Assembly: GCA_020199835.1 (NCBI GenBank)
Contig: JAIVJV010000004.1
Span: 1 to 64,000 of the forward strand
Direction of reading: 5' to 3'
Origin: Acidobacteriota bacterium
GTDB taxonomy: Bacteria; Acidobacteriota; Blastocatellia; Pyrinomonadales; Pyrinomonadaceae
DNA: 64,000 bases
Position 1 is the first letter of the stretch, and the number at the start of each line of letters is the position of its first letter. The position numbers were made by a program, and so were the translations under genes. Under the pieces are notes generated by a model that was given only the letters and a program-made list of their open reading frames with translations, did not search any database and had not been told where the DNA came from. Positions 1 through 7,840 of this stretch are shown here, piece by piece.

Positions 1-1020
1 GCGGTCGGAGTCTCTGACCCACAGGCCCAGTTCCGGTGTCGTGCGGCCGACCGCCTCTTCGCGCGTGTAGCCGGACATACGGGTAAAAGTTTCATTGACT
101 TCGAGGAGTCGACTGGTCTTCAGAGAGGTGATTGTCAGGGCCAGCGGGCTCGCCTGGAAGGCTTTGGCGAAACGCTCCTCGCTCTGACGCAACGCATCTT
201 CGGCCAGCCTACGTTCGGTGATGTCTCTGGTGAAGCAGCGCGTGTGATGGAACTCCCCGTTCTGTCGGCGCACGTTGGAGCTGATGAGGACATGCCTAAG
301 GGAGCCGTCCTTGCAGCGCAGCCGCGCTTCGTAGCTATGCAGCGTCTCGTCTCGCGTGAGCCGTCCGAGGATGTCCTCGATCACTTCAGAATCAGCGTGA
401 AACTCTGCGATGTGGTGTCCGATGTACTCTTCGCGCGTGTAGCCAAGTAGCTCAAGCTCCGCCTTATTCGCCCACAGGATGGTCCCATCCGCCGAGACCC
501 AGTGCAGCGCCACGGCCGAGTTCTCGATGAAATCCGTTAGTTCCTCCTCGCGGCTGCGTAGCGCCTCCTCTGCCCGCTTCCGCTCAGAGATGTCGCGCGC
601 AATCTTCGATGCCCCGATGATCTGGCCGTCCGGTCCTCTGATGGGCGAAACGGTTAGCGAGATGTCGACAAGCGAGCCATCCTTGCGGACACGCACGGTC
701 TCATAATGGTCAATGCGCTCGCCGCGCCTGAGACGGGCGAGGATGGTCGGCTCCTCGTCGGGGTGATCTTCGGGTATCAGCATGAGGACGGGCTTGCCGA
801 TCGCCTCCTCCGCCGTGTAGCCGAAGATGCGCTCCGCTCCCTTATTCCAGCTCGTGATGATGCCTTCGAGCGTCTTGGTGACGATGGCGTCGTCCGCCGA
901 CTCGATGATGGTGGAGAGCCAGTAAGGAGCCAGTTCGCTGCTTTGTAATTTGGCAAGCGAGTCTTTGGCGGATTTATTGTCAGGCAGGTCTTTTGGTGGA
1001 GGCCCGCTGGACATAGGCAT
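1..1020 (-). CDS. Multi-PAS sensor protein, 3' part outside window
   Basis: The reverse-strand frame is open from ATG at 1020 to the window edge, so only the N-terminal ~340 residues are visible. Three PAS/PAC repeats follow one another. Each has a GYT-x-EEA-type turn (FGYTAEEAIGK, LGYTREEYIGH, SGYTREEAVGR) and the first two end in RDIxER linkers (RDISERKRAEEAL, RDITERRLAEDAL). Such tandem PAS arrays sense small ligands, redox state or light and normally feed a C-terminal histidine kinase or GGDEF output. That output domain lies beyond position 1 and cannot be identified. No transmembrane segment is visible, so a cytoplasmic sensor is likely. The DNA is GC-richer than the following intergenic region. 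A second ATG two codons downstream (1014) is possible; neither has a strong ribosome binding site. Confidence 0.85.
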   Translation of the reverse strand, partial: MPMSSGPPPKDLPDNKSAKDSLAKLQSSELAPYWLSTIIESADDAIVTKTLEGIITSWNKGAERIFGYTAEEAIGKPVLMLIPEDHPDEEPTILARLRRGERIDHYETVRVRKDGSLVDISLTVSPIRGPDGQIIGASKIARDISERKRAEEALRSREEELTDFIENSAVALHWVSADGTILWANKAELELLGYTREEYIGHHIAEFHADSEVIEDILGRLTRDETLHSYEARLRCKDGSLRHVLISSNVRRQNGEFHHTRCFTRDITERRLAEDALRQSEERFAKAFQASPLALTITSLKTSRLLEVNETFTRMSGYTREEAVGRTTPELGLWVRDSDR

Positions 1021-1363
1021 ACTTATCAGTAGAACTGAAAGAAGTAGCGACGGGGGGAAGTTTAGGGGATTGTCGGACTATACCAAGTCCGCTCTGATAT
1101 TACCACGACTCCGCCGTGCTCCGAGCGGATTTCCGTGGCGATCAAGTTGTGTATTGGTCACTGGGGTTATGTCATAAATGATCGCCCAGCGCGAAGCGAG
1201 CCGCGAAAGCATCAGTTAGAACTCGCTCAAAAGTAAATCGTTGCACGTCTCATCGCTGAGATCAAAAGAAGATGCCTATTACCACCTTGCTGGGCGACCC
1301 GGAGGCGATGCGCCTTGACCGTATCCGTCCTGCTGAGAGGACGCCAGAGCGTTTTGCAATGCC

Positions 1364-1651
1364 ATGCTGGAAGCTGAGAACTGGAAGATCGTGTTTGGGG
1401 AAGGGCATCCGATTTTAGCCCTAACACTCGCGTATCAACTTATTGCGCTAAAGCAGTCTCTCCAGCCCGAACGCAAAGGCATACCAGAGGCTATCGCCGG
1501 ATTGGATCTGGCTATTGACAGTCTTTACCCTCATACTGATTTCTACAAGGTGAGCCACAGACTATTTTCTGCCGACAACTGGAGGGAACTATCAAGCCTG
1601 AGCAAGAAGAAAAACTCCGGCAGCTTAGCGCTGAAAGCGGCAGCAATATAG
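1364..1651 (+). CDS. Hypothetical 95-aa ORF in a gene-poor stretch (1021-1876)
   Basis: This ORF has no recognised domain. The middle is leucine-rich and helical (LALTLAYQLIALKQSL), and the tail is a lysine/serine run. The frame is open upstream from 1337 without another start, and no clear ribosome binding site precedes the ATG, so it may be a fragment of a decayed gene or chance. Nothing else convincing was seen between 1021 and 1876. Confidence 0.25.
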   Translation: MLEAENWKIVFGEGHPILALTLAYQLIALKQSLQPERKGIPEAIAGLDLAIDSLYPHTDFYKVSHRLFSADNWRELSSLSKKKNSGSLALKAAAI

Positions 1652-1876
1652 CGTTAATTCGTTGCGCCGTTTCCGTTCCTGATCGTGATCGCTCATTCGC
1701 TGTGTCAGAATTGTGGCAGGAATAAATAGAACGCCGCTGTCATTAAAGGGAAGCAGATGTGAACAGATGTAAAAACCCTTGATTTCGCTCGTGGCTGCAT
1801 CTCGATTCAAAATCAATTACTAACGTTTACCCGTCCCGCGTGATTCTTGGTCCCAAGGTCGGTTATGGGAAGAGCA

Positions 1877-2320
1877 CTAAGCCATTGCGATAGATCGCAT
1901 TAAAACTCCTGGATAGCGGGCAACGGTTCGTTGAAGTTTATCCAACTGGCCCAAAAGAATAATCGCGGGCGAATATTTTCGGAAACCCACATTTGAAAAC
2001 TCCGTCATACTTCTAAGCTCGTAAATCGCCTTTGGCCTTAACAGGTGGGCTGAAGTTATCACAATCGCTAGCACGACCTCATTCTTTGAGTGCTCGTCAA
2101 ACAACCGACAGAGTTGTTCACCTCTCTTGTAGAGTCGCCATGCGGGCTGTGTCCCTAGAGCAGCAATGAGGCGCGTAGCGACCGTTCCCGCATCCTCACC
2201 TCGGCTTGAAACATCTAGCTCGACCATCCGAATGTTTTGCAAATCACCATCCTCCGCAGGCAATGCAAAGCCGACAGCAACACCTTTCTGTGAGTTGAAG
2301 ATCAGTTCTTCTTTTGTCAT
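1877..2320 (-). CDS. Degenerate ExeA/TniB-like AAA ATPase fragment
   Basis: The 147-residue product aligns by eye with the second half of ExeA/TniB/MuB-type AAA ATPases. The region SAHLLRPKAIYELRSMTEF corresponds to the Walker B helix of that family (usually a DEAHLL-type motif), and PAIILLGQLDKLQRTVARYP corresponds to the sensor strand (usually LVLVGQPEL). Two essentials are missing. There is no Walker A loop, since the protein starts too late, and the Walker B acidic pair is replaced (ITSAHLL). In transposons and type II secretion these ATPases pick targets or power assembly. This copy should not hydrolyse ATP. It is either a decayed gene or a non-catalytic regulatory relative. It stands alone, with no transposase next to it. 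Confidence 0.6.
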   Translation of the reverse strand: MTKEELIFNSQKGVAVGFALPAEDGDLQNIRMVELDVSSRGEDAGTVATRLIAALGTQPAWRLYKRGEQLCRLFDEHSKNEVVLAIVITSAHLLRPKAIYELRSMTEFSNVGFRKYSPAIILLGQLDKLQRTVARYPGVLMRSIAMA

Positions 2321-2485
2321 GAATTGTTACCCCATTGTGAGATTTTTAGCGTAGCGCAAGTCAGACTGCTTACGATACCACGTTCTCGAAGTTTGTCGGT
2401 AAAAACCACGGAGCAGTTTCGCCCCTAGTCTGCCGTCCCTAGAGGTCCGAAAAGCGGGACTGAAAGCGTTTATTGCACCTGCTGG

Positions 2486-2543
2486 AAGAACCTGAGCATT
2501 TCTGCCGTAGCGTCAGTAAAAAGTTGCGAAGATTCTCCACTGT
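2486..2543 (+). repeat. Dispersed repeat A, copy 1
   Basis: About 58 bp matching 10252-10310 in the same orientation, with four mismatches and one single-base indel by eye. It is non-coding here. In both places a PASTA-domain sequence lies on the reverse strand to its right, suggesting that a larger module was duplicated. Confidence 0.8.
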
Positions 2544-2993
2544 GGACTTATTTCCAGAGTGGACGCATTGCCTCTTGAGCGGATGTAATCGGACACATGC
2601 CAATCAGACGGATCGAAAATGAGATCCTCGCAGAAATAACCTTCCAGAGTTGTTCTAAACTGAGAACGCCCTGGCAAGGGCCGAATTGCGTTGTGAGTTT
2701 GGCGGCGAGAGATTCGGCGGATGATCACCTTTTTTCTCAGTTTCCCAGGTTTTCGCCTCTATGGCGCAACCTGCTCGCAAGCTTTAGGATAGTCGCGTTG
2801 GCAACGGCCACCGCTCGGCATTGCCAAACAGCCTCGAACTCCTCAGGTATTGGGAAGCTGGGACCCTCGCAAAAATAACCTTTCGCGGGTCTGCAATACT
2901 TTGATCGCGGCGGAAGCTGAACTGAAAGTCTAGCATTTGGTAGCATCCGGCCCGATGAATGAAGCCATCAACGAAAGGATTAGATAACCTCAC

Positions 2994-3104
2994 ATGAACG
3001 AAACGAAAGCACCCGCGCCAATTGAAGTTTGCTGCACCCTGTATTTGGCAAAGGTTAATGACTATCTTCTGTTTCTCACCGAGGAATTGAGGAGGGTCCA
3101 CTAA
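2994..3104 (+). CDS. Small 36-aa polypeptide upstream of a small membrane protein
   Basis: An ATG-initiated 36-codon frame whose TAA stop shares its last base with the ATG of the next small gene (TAATG arrangement), the usual sign of translational coupling. The product has a CC pair and ends in a charged helix (LTEELRRVH). No family is recognised. An AAAGGA-like sequence lies about 14 bases upstream, a little far for an ideal ribosome binding site. It may be a leader peptide for the gene behind it. The stretch from 2547 to 2990 shows only overlapping ORFs without convincing coding character. Confidence 0.4.
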   Translation: MNETKAPAPIEVCCTLYLAKVNDYLLFLTEELRRVH

Positions 3105-3268
3105 TGGAGTGGATTATTTATATCGTTGTCGCACTGGTTGTACTCGATAAGTTGCGCTCAATCACTCTTCGTCTCGGAATACTCGAATTGCACTTTGGAT
3201 TCGGTGAAGGTCGATTCCTGAAAACAGAAACGAAACCCGAATCTGACGAGAAGTTACTCAAGGACTAA
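3104..3268 (+). CDS. Small 54-aa single-pass membrane protein
   Basis: The ATG is preceded by a perfect AGGAGG at 3090-3095, seven bases upstream, which makes expression credible despite the short length. The N-terminus is one hydrophobic helix (residues 3-15, IIYIVVALVVL) and is followed by a basic turn, an amphipathic stretch and an acidic/lysine tail (KTETKPESDEKLLKD). This is typical of small bitopic membrane proteins. No family is recognised. It overlaps by one base the 36-codon ORF upstream, and the two probably share a transcript. Confidence 0.6.
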   Translation: MEWIIYIVVALVVLDKLRSITLRLGILELHFGFGEGRFLKTETKPESDEKLLKD

Positions 3269-3478
3269 AACCGAAAGGCAGGTTGGACCGGCCTTTTAAG
3301 GTTACGCGAAAGCATTCAGCTTTCAAGGTCACTGTCCTAACCCCAGCAACCAAACCCGATTGCAGCGCATTGTAGCGATACGAAAATCTGTCAATGCAAC
3401 AAGTCTTTACATCACTTTGGCGATTTGACTTGACGGTCCTGGCCGACGCTTTCCATATTCAAGCGTTCGCCGCTCAGT

Positions 3479-3571
3479 GTTGACACCGATCACAGTACCC
3501 CAATCTACACGCTCGCCGCCTTGGGGGCGTCTGAGTGATGATTGTTCCGGGTTCAATGGAAGATCATAGCG
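3479..3571 (-). pseudogene. PASTA-domain remnant (copy of the 10356-10712 gene)
   Basis: On the reverse strand this stretch reads as the C-terminal part of a PASTA module nearly identical to the intact gene at 10356-10712: RYDLPLNPGTIITQTP in one frame, then QGGERVDWGTVIGV in the next. An extra C in a run of five breaks the frame between them. No start, membrane anchor or upstream half remains. PASTA domains bind peptidoglycan or muropeptides in other proteins. This copy cannot make a protein. Confidence 0.75.
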
Positions 3572-3586
3572 TTTTTTCAAAGGAAC

Positions 3587-3946
3587 TTAGTCCTGAGGAA
3601 TGACATTCGTCTGAATGTTCGGATTCATCTTTAAATGTTCAATTCTTCTTAACCTAGTAACGATCCATTCAAGTCGCCGTTTCGCATCGCTCCTTGCGGC
3701 ATTAAGTCTCGCCAGGTTGCGGTGGGGATCAAGTGGATCGCCTGCATACGAAAAATCCCGCGGAATCTCGCCACTGCCAAATCCCTCCGTGTATTCGCGC
3801 TGAGCAGCGAGGTACGCATTAAGATCATCTTCCGCGACTTTGATCAAACTCCAGATGTTAGGATCACTCCTCGTAAACGCTTCACCTACCTCGGAATAAG
3901 AATCATCAGCGGCAGCTTGAAGGCGATTCAACTCTTCAATCAGCAT
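3587..3946 (-). CDS. Hypothetical 119-aa helical protein
   Basis: The start is well supported: AGGAG sits eight bases before ATG 3946 on the reverse strand. The protein is largely alpha-helical and charged. The N-terminal helix (MLIEELNRLQAAADD) and the C-terminal arginine-rich helix (RSDAKRRLEWIVTRLRR) flank a glycine/proline linker near residues 55-72. There is no signal peptide or membrane segment, so it is predicted to be cytoplasmic. No family is recognised. It is transcribed away from the lipoprotein gene at 4482, with about 530 bp between them. Confidence 0.6.
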   Translation of the reverse strand: MLIEELNRLQAAADDSYSEVGEAFTRSDPNIWSLIKVAEDDLNAYLAAQREYTEGFGSGEIPRDFSYAGDPLDPHRNLARLNAARSDAKRRLEWIVTRLRRIEHLKMNPNIQTNVIPQD

Positions 3947-3972
3947 CGTTCCAAACTCCTCGTTAATCTTTT

Positions 3973-3983
3973 TACACTGTGTA
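3973..3983. promoter_or_regulatory. Possible operator palindrome (TACACTGTGTA)
   Basis: A perfect 11-bp inverted repeat about 27 bp upstream of the 3587-3946 gene, embedded in an AT-rich stretch. Repressors of several families bind this kind of palindrome. The assignment rests only on symmetry and position. The rest of 3947-4481 holds no convincing gene. Confidence 0.25.
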
Positions 3984-4481
3984 CAGAGTCCTGTGCAGAA
4001 TTGTTCATTATACCGAACGCGGAAAAATTCGTTGTGTGCGATGGACGCGGTGATTAGGCGGCTAGTTCAAAAGCGGAAGAGAAACGTTGTGTCCAATTTG
4101 TGTCCAGAATGAACAGCACAGCACGGAGACGCAACTGTGACCCACCGTAAAGAATGCAAAATGGGCCGAAATTCTTGGTGGCTGCAACTTTCGAAAAGGC
4201 AAATACTTAAGGTTTTGCCGGGATGGTGATTCGTGGCCCCAAGGTCGGTGAGTCTTGCGACAATCGCTACAGCAGATCTCTCAGCCGAGATAATATCGTC
4301 GGCTGCCCGGTTACGTAATCAAGCGCAAGGGGCAGTGGCATCCTAGATGCCCCAAGTGTCAGAACAAACAGATTGCCGGAATGGCGCTGCTCATCTATGC
4401 GGAAGGAAAACAAAGGGCTCACACCCCTTCACGTTTTTGTCCAGATCAAGATACACATAGTTCGGAGTCAGAGGAAAGCAG

Positions 4482-5399
4482 ATGAAAACATTCATACATG
4501 CAACGACTTGGATCATTTTCGTCCTTGCTGTTATGGGCTGTAAGCTTTCAAACATTGAACAAAGTAGGGCTGAACATGATTCGCGAGCTTCCATCACACC
4601 TACCCCCGTGGCGTCCCCTCAAAACTCCGCTTCTGATATTTCGTCTCTTGATGAAGGTGTCGTTTTACGATTTAAGGTTGAAACGAGTCGAACTTTGAAA
4701 CCAAGAATCATCGGCGAGACTAATCTTCCTGATGGAACTGAACTAATGGTTTCTCTGGATAGCAAATCCGTTAACTACAATGGCTCAGATAATACAACCG
4801 TCAATGGAGGACGCTTTCAGAGTGCCGAGTTTTCTTCAAACTATAATAATCTTAAGGCGGGACAGTATGTTGCTGAAGTTGTTATGCCAATACCCGCCGT
4901 ACAACCTCCTTCCGTGCGTGCCATAATTGGTGAAAACGGAGAAAAGCTCAAAGGTGCACTTGTTAAGCGAGAGGATGATTCTCCTTTGGGTTTATCAGTG
5001 CGTGTCGAGCAGCCATTCCAGCTTAAATCAGATGGAACGGTTGTTCTCGCGATAAATCAATCAGAGCTCGCAAACGCCGAAAAGAAAGCTATCGAAGTGC
5101 TGAAAGCATTAAAGAATCTTGAGCAGCAGGGTAGAAACATGGAGGCGCTCAGGAGTAAGGATAATCTGGATAATCTTAGACAATGTGGCGATTTGATGAG
5201 AGAGCGTCAGAGAATCGCCGATGAATTACGCACAAAGGCTGAATCAATTATCCAACCATATACAACCTATCTTACGCCCGCCGCTATTGAAGTGAAGTTA
5301 TGTGTATCCTGTTCTTCAGCAGCAATGGATAAGTGTAATAGAGCCAGATCATTACTCGACGAGGCAGAAAGTCGGGTAAAAGTGAGTCGAAGTAGGTGA
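4482..5399 (+). CDS. Predicted outer/inner membrane lipoprotein, unknown function
   Basis: The 305-residue product begins with a type II signal peptide: MKTFIHATTW, a hydrophobic core, then VMGC with the lipobox cysteine at residue 20. A Ser/Thr/Pro-rich linker (about 33-50) leads to a beta-rich domain (60-190) with a SLDEGVVLRFKVET start. A helical, charged coiled-coil-like segment follows (195-265), and the tail has four cysteines (VKLCVSCSS, DKCNR and the QCGDLM region). GAGGAAAG seven bases before the ATG is a fair ribosome binding site. The stop overlaps a GTG of the next frame, so the two genes are probably co-transcribed. No family is recognised. The Cys cluster could form disulfides in the periplasm. 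Confidence 0.75.
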   Translation: MKTFIHATTWIIFVLAVMGCKLSNIEQSRAEHDSRASITPTPVASPQNSASDISSLDEGVVLRFKVETSRTLKPRIIGETNLPDGTELMVSLDSKSVNYNGSDNTTVNGGRFQSAEFSSNYNNLKAGQYVAEVVMPIPAVQPPSVRAIIGENGEKLKGALVKREDDSPLGLSVRVEQPFQLKSDGTVVLAINQSELANAEKKAIEVLKALKNLEQQGRNMEALRSKDNLDNLRQCGDLMRERQRIADELRTKAESIIQPYTTYLTPAAIEVKLCVSCSSAAMDKCNRARSLLDEAESRVKVSRSR

Positions 5400-5425
5400 G
5401 TTTGAATCAAGGCGAAAGCCAAACA

Positions 5426-6190
5426 ATGAACATCGATAGAAATAACTTCGTCACGGATGAAGCGCTTCTGAACCGGGAGCATGCGCTGCGATCGAGCACG
5501 TTTGCAAAGAGGAATGCATTCACCAGTGACAATGCGAGGCGGCATTTCAACGAGGGATTTGTCCGTCGTCACTACATGTTGCAGTCGAGTCGGCTCTTCC
5601 TGTGCCAGCATTGTAACCCAAGTCGCAAGGAACCACTCTCCCCTTACGAAGCAACTGATTGCGCAATACATGTGAATGCATATTATCTTAATCTCCGTGG
5701 AGCGTTGGACAACCTTGCGTGGGTCCTACAGTACGAATGGCAGCTTCTGGCTGGTGTCCGGGAAGACGGCGGGCGTAGTAGACTGAGGTGCAATCTATTT
5801 GATCAAAGATTCCTTACGGCTCTGAAATCACAATATGCTGCATTGGCGTCCATGCTCGATGAGCACGGGAGCTGGGCAAGAGATTTTGCCGAGCTGCGAG
5901 ATCCAGCGGCCCATCGCGTTCCAATCTATGTCCCGCCTTCAGTCATCACGTCTCAAGAGCAGATGGACAAATTCCGTATCATTGAGGCGCAAGCAGACGT
6001 CGCTCCCTCTGAGCGAGGTGGTAGGACCCTCAGTGAAATTTACCGTGAGGCTCAAGCAGTTGCAGACTTCATGCCAGTCATGGTCCTATCTACTCCGCAA
6101 GGTTTAGTAATTCGCCCGATCAGCGAGCAGGTACGGTCCGATCACGACAGGTATCTCACAATTGCCAGGGCAATCGTCGATACGTTGTGA
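5426..6190 (+). CDS. HEPN-like protein (R-x4-H motif), unknown target
   Basis: A 254-residue cytoplasmic protein. The helical centre (residues ~83-110, YYLNLRGALDNLAWVLQYE) and the motif RDPAAH at residues 158-163, followed by RVPIYVPP, match the pattern of HEPN-superfamily proteins, in which an R-x4-6-H motif can form an RNase active site. An early CxxC (CQHC) is also present. HEPN proteins act in toxin-antitoxin, abortive infection and RNA-processing roles. Which applies here is unknown. An upstream GTG at 5396 overlaps the lipoprotein stop, but the ATG at 5426 is the more likely start. The gene lies inside the repeat-flanked accessory block. Confidence 0.6.
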   Translation: MNIDRNNFVTDEALLNREHALRSSTFAKRNAFTSDNARRHFNEGFVRRHYMLQSSRLFLCQHCNPSRKEPLSPYEATDCAIHVNAYYLNLRGALDNLAWVLQYEWQLLAGVREDGGRSRLRCNLFDQRFLTALKSQYAALASMLDEHGSWARDFAELRDPAAHRVPIYVPPSVITSQEQMDKFRIIEAQADVAPSERGGRTLSEIYREAQAVADFMPVMVLSTPQGLVIRPISEQVRSDHDRYLTIARAIVDTL

Positions 6191-6591
6191 TCATTGTCCA
6201 ACAAGCGCGTGTAGACGATCGGCGAACAGCGTCCGCCCGGACCTCGCTCCCGCTGTCCACCGCGCCTGACGCGTAACATCATGTTGCTTTCTAACGCGAA
6301 CACACTAATTGACATGGAGGAATATGATTGGTCTAGGTTGACGGATCTTCAACTCGTACGCTTTGCCGAGTGTTTTGTCAATGGAGTATGTGGGGAAAAA
6401 CTGTCTCGGTCTTGAATGGAAAAAGGCGTATAAAGGCGTAAACCGATGCAATCGTCATGGCTGCGATCCGCGATAAATGTTAGTAAAACTGGTCACAACG
6501 TAACAGGCGCACTGTTAGGTTGCAGGTTTCGGAACTGTGAGGTCGGGCTCGACTTGCCGTGGGCGATTGTGTAATTTTCTTAACTTAAGTC
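6191..6591. other. 400-bp non-coding stretch with a long imperfect inverted repeat
   Basis: No gene is visible. Positions ~6203-6280 can fold into a long imperfect hairpin: ACAGCG pairs with CGCTGT around a TCCG/CGGA inner hairpin, with outer CGCGT/ACGCG arms. It resembles an attC-like or terminator-like structure, but a paired core site is lacking on one side. It could be the 3' end of the upstream transcript. Confidence 0.3.
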
Positions 6592-6626
6592 TTGACAAGT
6601 TTAACGTGTTCAACCTATAGTTTAAC
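6592..6626 (+). promoter_or_regulatory. Sigma70-type promoter with three GTTYAAC repeats
   Basis: A consensus -35 box TTGACA (6592-6597) and a TATAGT -10 box (6616-6621) are 18 bp apart, giving a start of transcription near 6628 and a leader of about 205 bases for the operon that begins at 6833. Three copies of GTT(T/C)AAC lie at 6599-6605, 6608-6614 and 6620-6626, inside the spacer and over the -10 box. A protein bound there would block RNA polymerase, so this looks like a repressor-controlled promoter. Confidence 0.65.
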
Positions 6627-6832
6627 TCAGAGACGCTTACCTCAACTGTCTCGGCGTCTTGTCCTTAGTGGCAGGTGATGCTTTGAACCGTGCTACATAG
6701 AAAAAGTAACAACTGAAACCGGCACTCGTTCGCGATTTCTTTTTGGGTTGAGACCACCTTCGCGAATTGATTTCTTAACTTCCCTGCACAGACCGAAGGA
6801 GCGTTCGTTCCTGCCCAAGTTGGGAGAACTTT

Positions 6833-7513
6833 TTGGACATAAGCGCTTTAGTAATTCGCATTATTTTTCTCCTGTTACCCGGCGCTGTAGCGGCAAGCAT
6901 CTATTGGAAGATGAAGGGGAGGGCTACCCGGAAAGACTGGGAAGACTTTCTTGAGGTAATCGTGTTCTCATTATTTAGCTACGCCGTCTACGCCTCAATT
7001 GTCCATTTGATAAACTGGAACTGGAGTGCAGGAGTTCAATTCACGGCCTTCGATGCTTTCTTTGACGATAGAGTAGCAGTCAGATGGCAGGATATATTTT
7101 TCTCGTCTTTGGCAGGGGTGTGCGTTGCTCTGATAGCTTCCTATTCATATCAATTCAAAATAATAAATAAGTTCGGTAAGTTGGTCGGAGCCACACAAAG
7201 ATTTGGCGACGAAGATGTGTGGGACTTTGTACATCGCAGCCCCGATGTGAGAGGCAGTTGGGTCATCGTCCGGGATCACAAACTAAACTTATATTACACG
7301 TGCTGGATACAAGCCTTTTCTGATTCCGGCAAGGAACGTGAATTACTGTTGAGAGAAGTCGATGTTTATGATGATGCGTCGGCAGAATGGCGGTACAGTA
7401 CGCCAGTAATGTACCTGTCCCGAAAACAGGACGAGTTGACTATCGAAATACTGTCTGTGCCAGATCAGAATGAACTGACTACGGAACCAAGAGAAACTGG
7501 TCCAGAAACGTAA
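6833..7513 (+). CDS. DUF6338-like membrane protein
   Basis: The 226-residue product starts at a TTG with GGGAGA six bases before it. Three hydrophobic segments occupy the N-terminal half (about residues 4-24, 42-60 and 88-108). A soluble C-terminal domain of about 110 residues follows. The layout fits the DUF6338 family as I know it: hydrophobic start with LLPGAVAASIYWK, then a WDFVHRS-x-GSWVIVRDHK beta domain with CWIQAFSDSGKERELLLREVDVY. Its biochemical role is unknown. It is the first gene of a tightly packed operon with three tiny genes directly behind it (14 bp gap). Confidence 0.65.
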   Translation: MDISALVIRIIFLLLPGAVAASIYWKMKGRATRKDWEDFLEVIVFSLFSYAVYASIVHLINWNWSAGVQFTAFDAFFDDRVAVRWQDIFFSSLAGVCVALIASYSYQFKIINKFGKLVGATQRFGDEDVWDFVHRSPDVRGSWVIVRDHKLNLYYTCWIQAFSDSGKERELLLREVDVYDDASAEWRYSTPVMYLSRKQDELTIEILSVPDQNELTTEPRETGPET

Positions 7514-7527
7514 AAGGAGATTACACA

Positions 7528-7677
7528 TTGGGAAGACGAGCCAGTAATCAATCGAGGAGCGGGCGCGGTCAATTTGGTGAAGAAGGACGCAAACCATCAA
7601 CGCCGAAACCGACTTCACCACCGCCCTCGCAACGAGTAACATCGCAACCAAAGTCCGACAAATCGAAAGGAGAGTGA
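7528..7677 (+). CDS. Tiny disordered Pro/Ser/Gly-rich protein 1 (49 aa)
   Basis: A TTG start sits eight bases after AAAGGAGA. The product is strongly basic and low-complexity, rich in Ser, Pro, Gly, Arg and Lys (GRRASNQSRSGRGQF, then KPSTPKPTSPPPSQ), with no hydrophobic stretch, and is expected to be intrinsically disordered. It is the first of three consecutive tiny genes of similar composition, all with ribosome binding sites or coupled starts. This argues they are real. Its stop lies one base before the ATG of the next gene. No homologue is recognised. Confidence 0.6.
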   Translation: MGRRASNQSRSGRGQFGEEGRKPSTPKPTSPPPSQRVTSQPKSDKSKGE

Positions 7678-7678
7678 T

Positions 7679-7840
7679 ATGGCAAATCGTGGTATCGGTG
7701 GTCTAAGTGATCGCGTTTCGCGTCCGACAGAACGTGAGGGGCAAAGAACTGAAGTTAATCCGCGGCCTTCATCGCAAAAGCCGAGTGGGGCACCGCCGGC
7801 GCAAAAAACAGGGGGCTCTTCAAAGGGCGGTGGAAAATGA
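7679..7840 (+). CDS. Tiny disordered Pro/Ser/Gly-rich protein 2 (53 aa)
   Basis: The ATG follows AAAGGAGA by five bases. The N-terminus (MANRGIGGLSDRVSRP) could form a short helix. The rest is disordered (PRPSSQKPSGAPPAQKTGG) and ends in a Gly-rich tail, SSKGGGK. The ATG of the third tiny gene overlaps its stop (ATGA), so translation is coupled. Glycine-ending tails are a feature of small protein modifiers such as Pup and UBact, but the last residues here do not match those families, so no function is assigned. Confidence 0.6.
   Translation: MANRGIGGLSDRVSRPTEREGQRTEVNPRPSSQKPSGAPPAQKTGGSSKGGGK

Noticed and set aside
4330-4400. CPKC zinc-ribbon-like translation in the stretch before the lipoprotein gene
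   Set aside because: Only one CxxC pair, no start codon, and the frame does not continue into a recognisable transposase or ribbon protein.
6194-6300. attC-like integron site (GTCCAAC start and a long imperfect hairpin)
   Set aside because: One core-like heptamer and hairpin arms are present, but no matching GTTRRRY partner was found at the other end. The following genes form a normal operon, not single cassettes.
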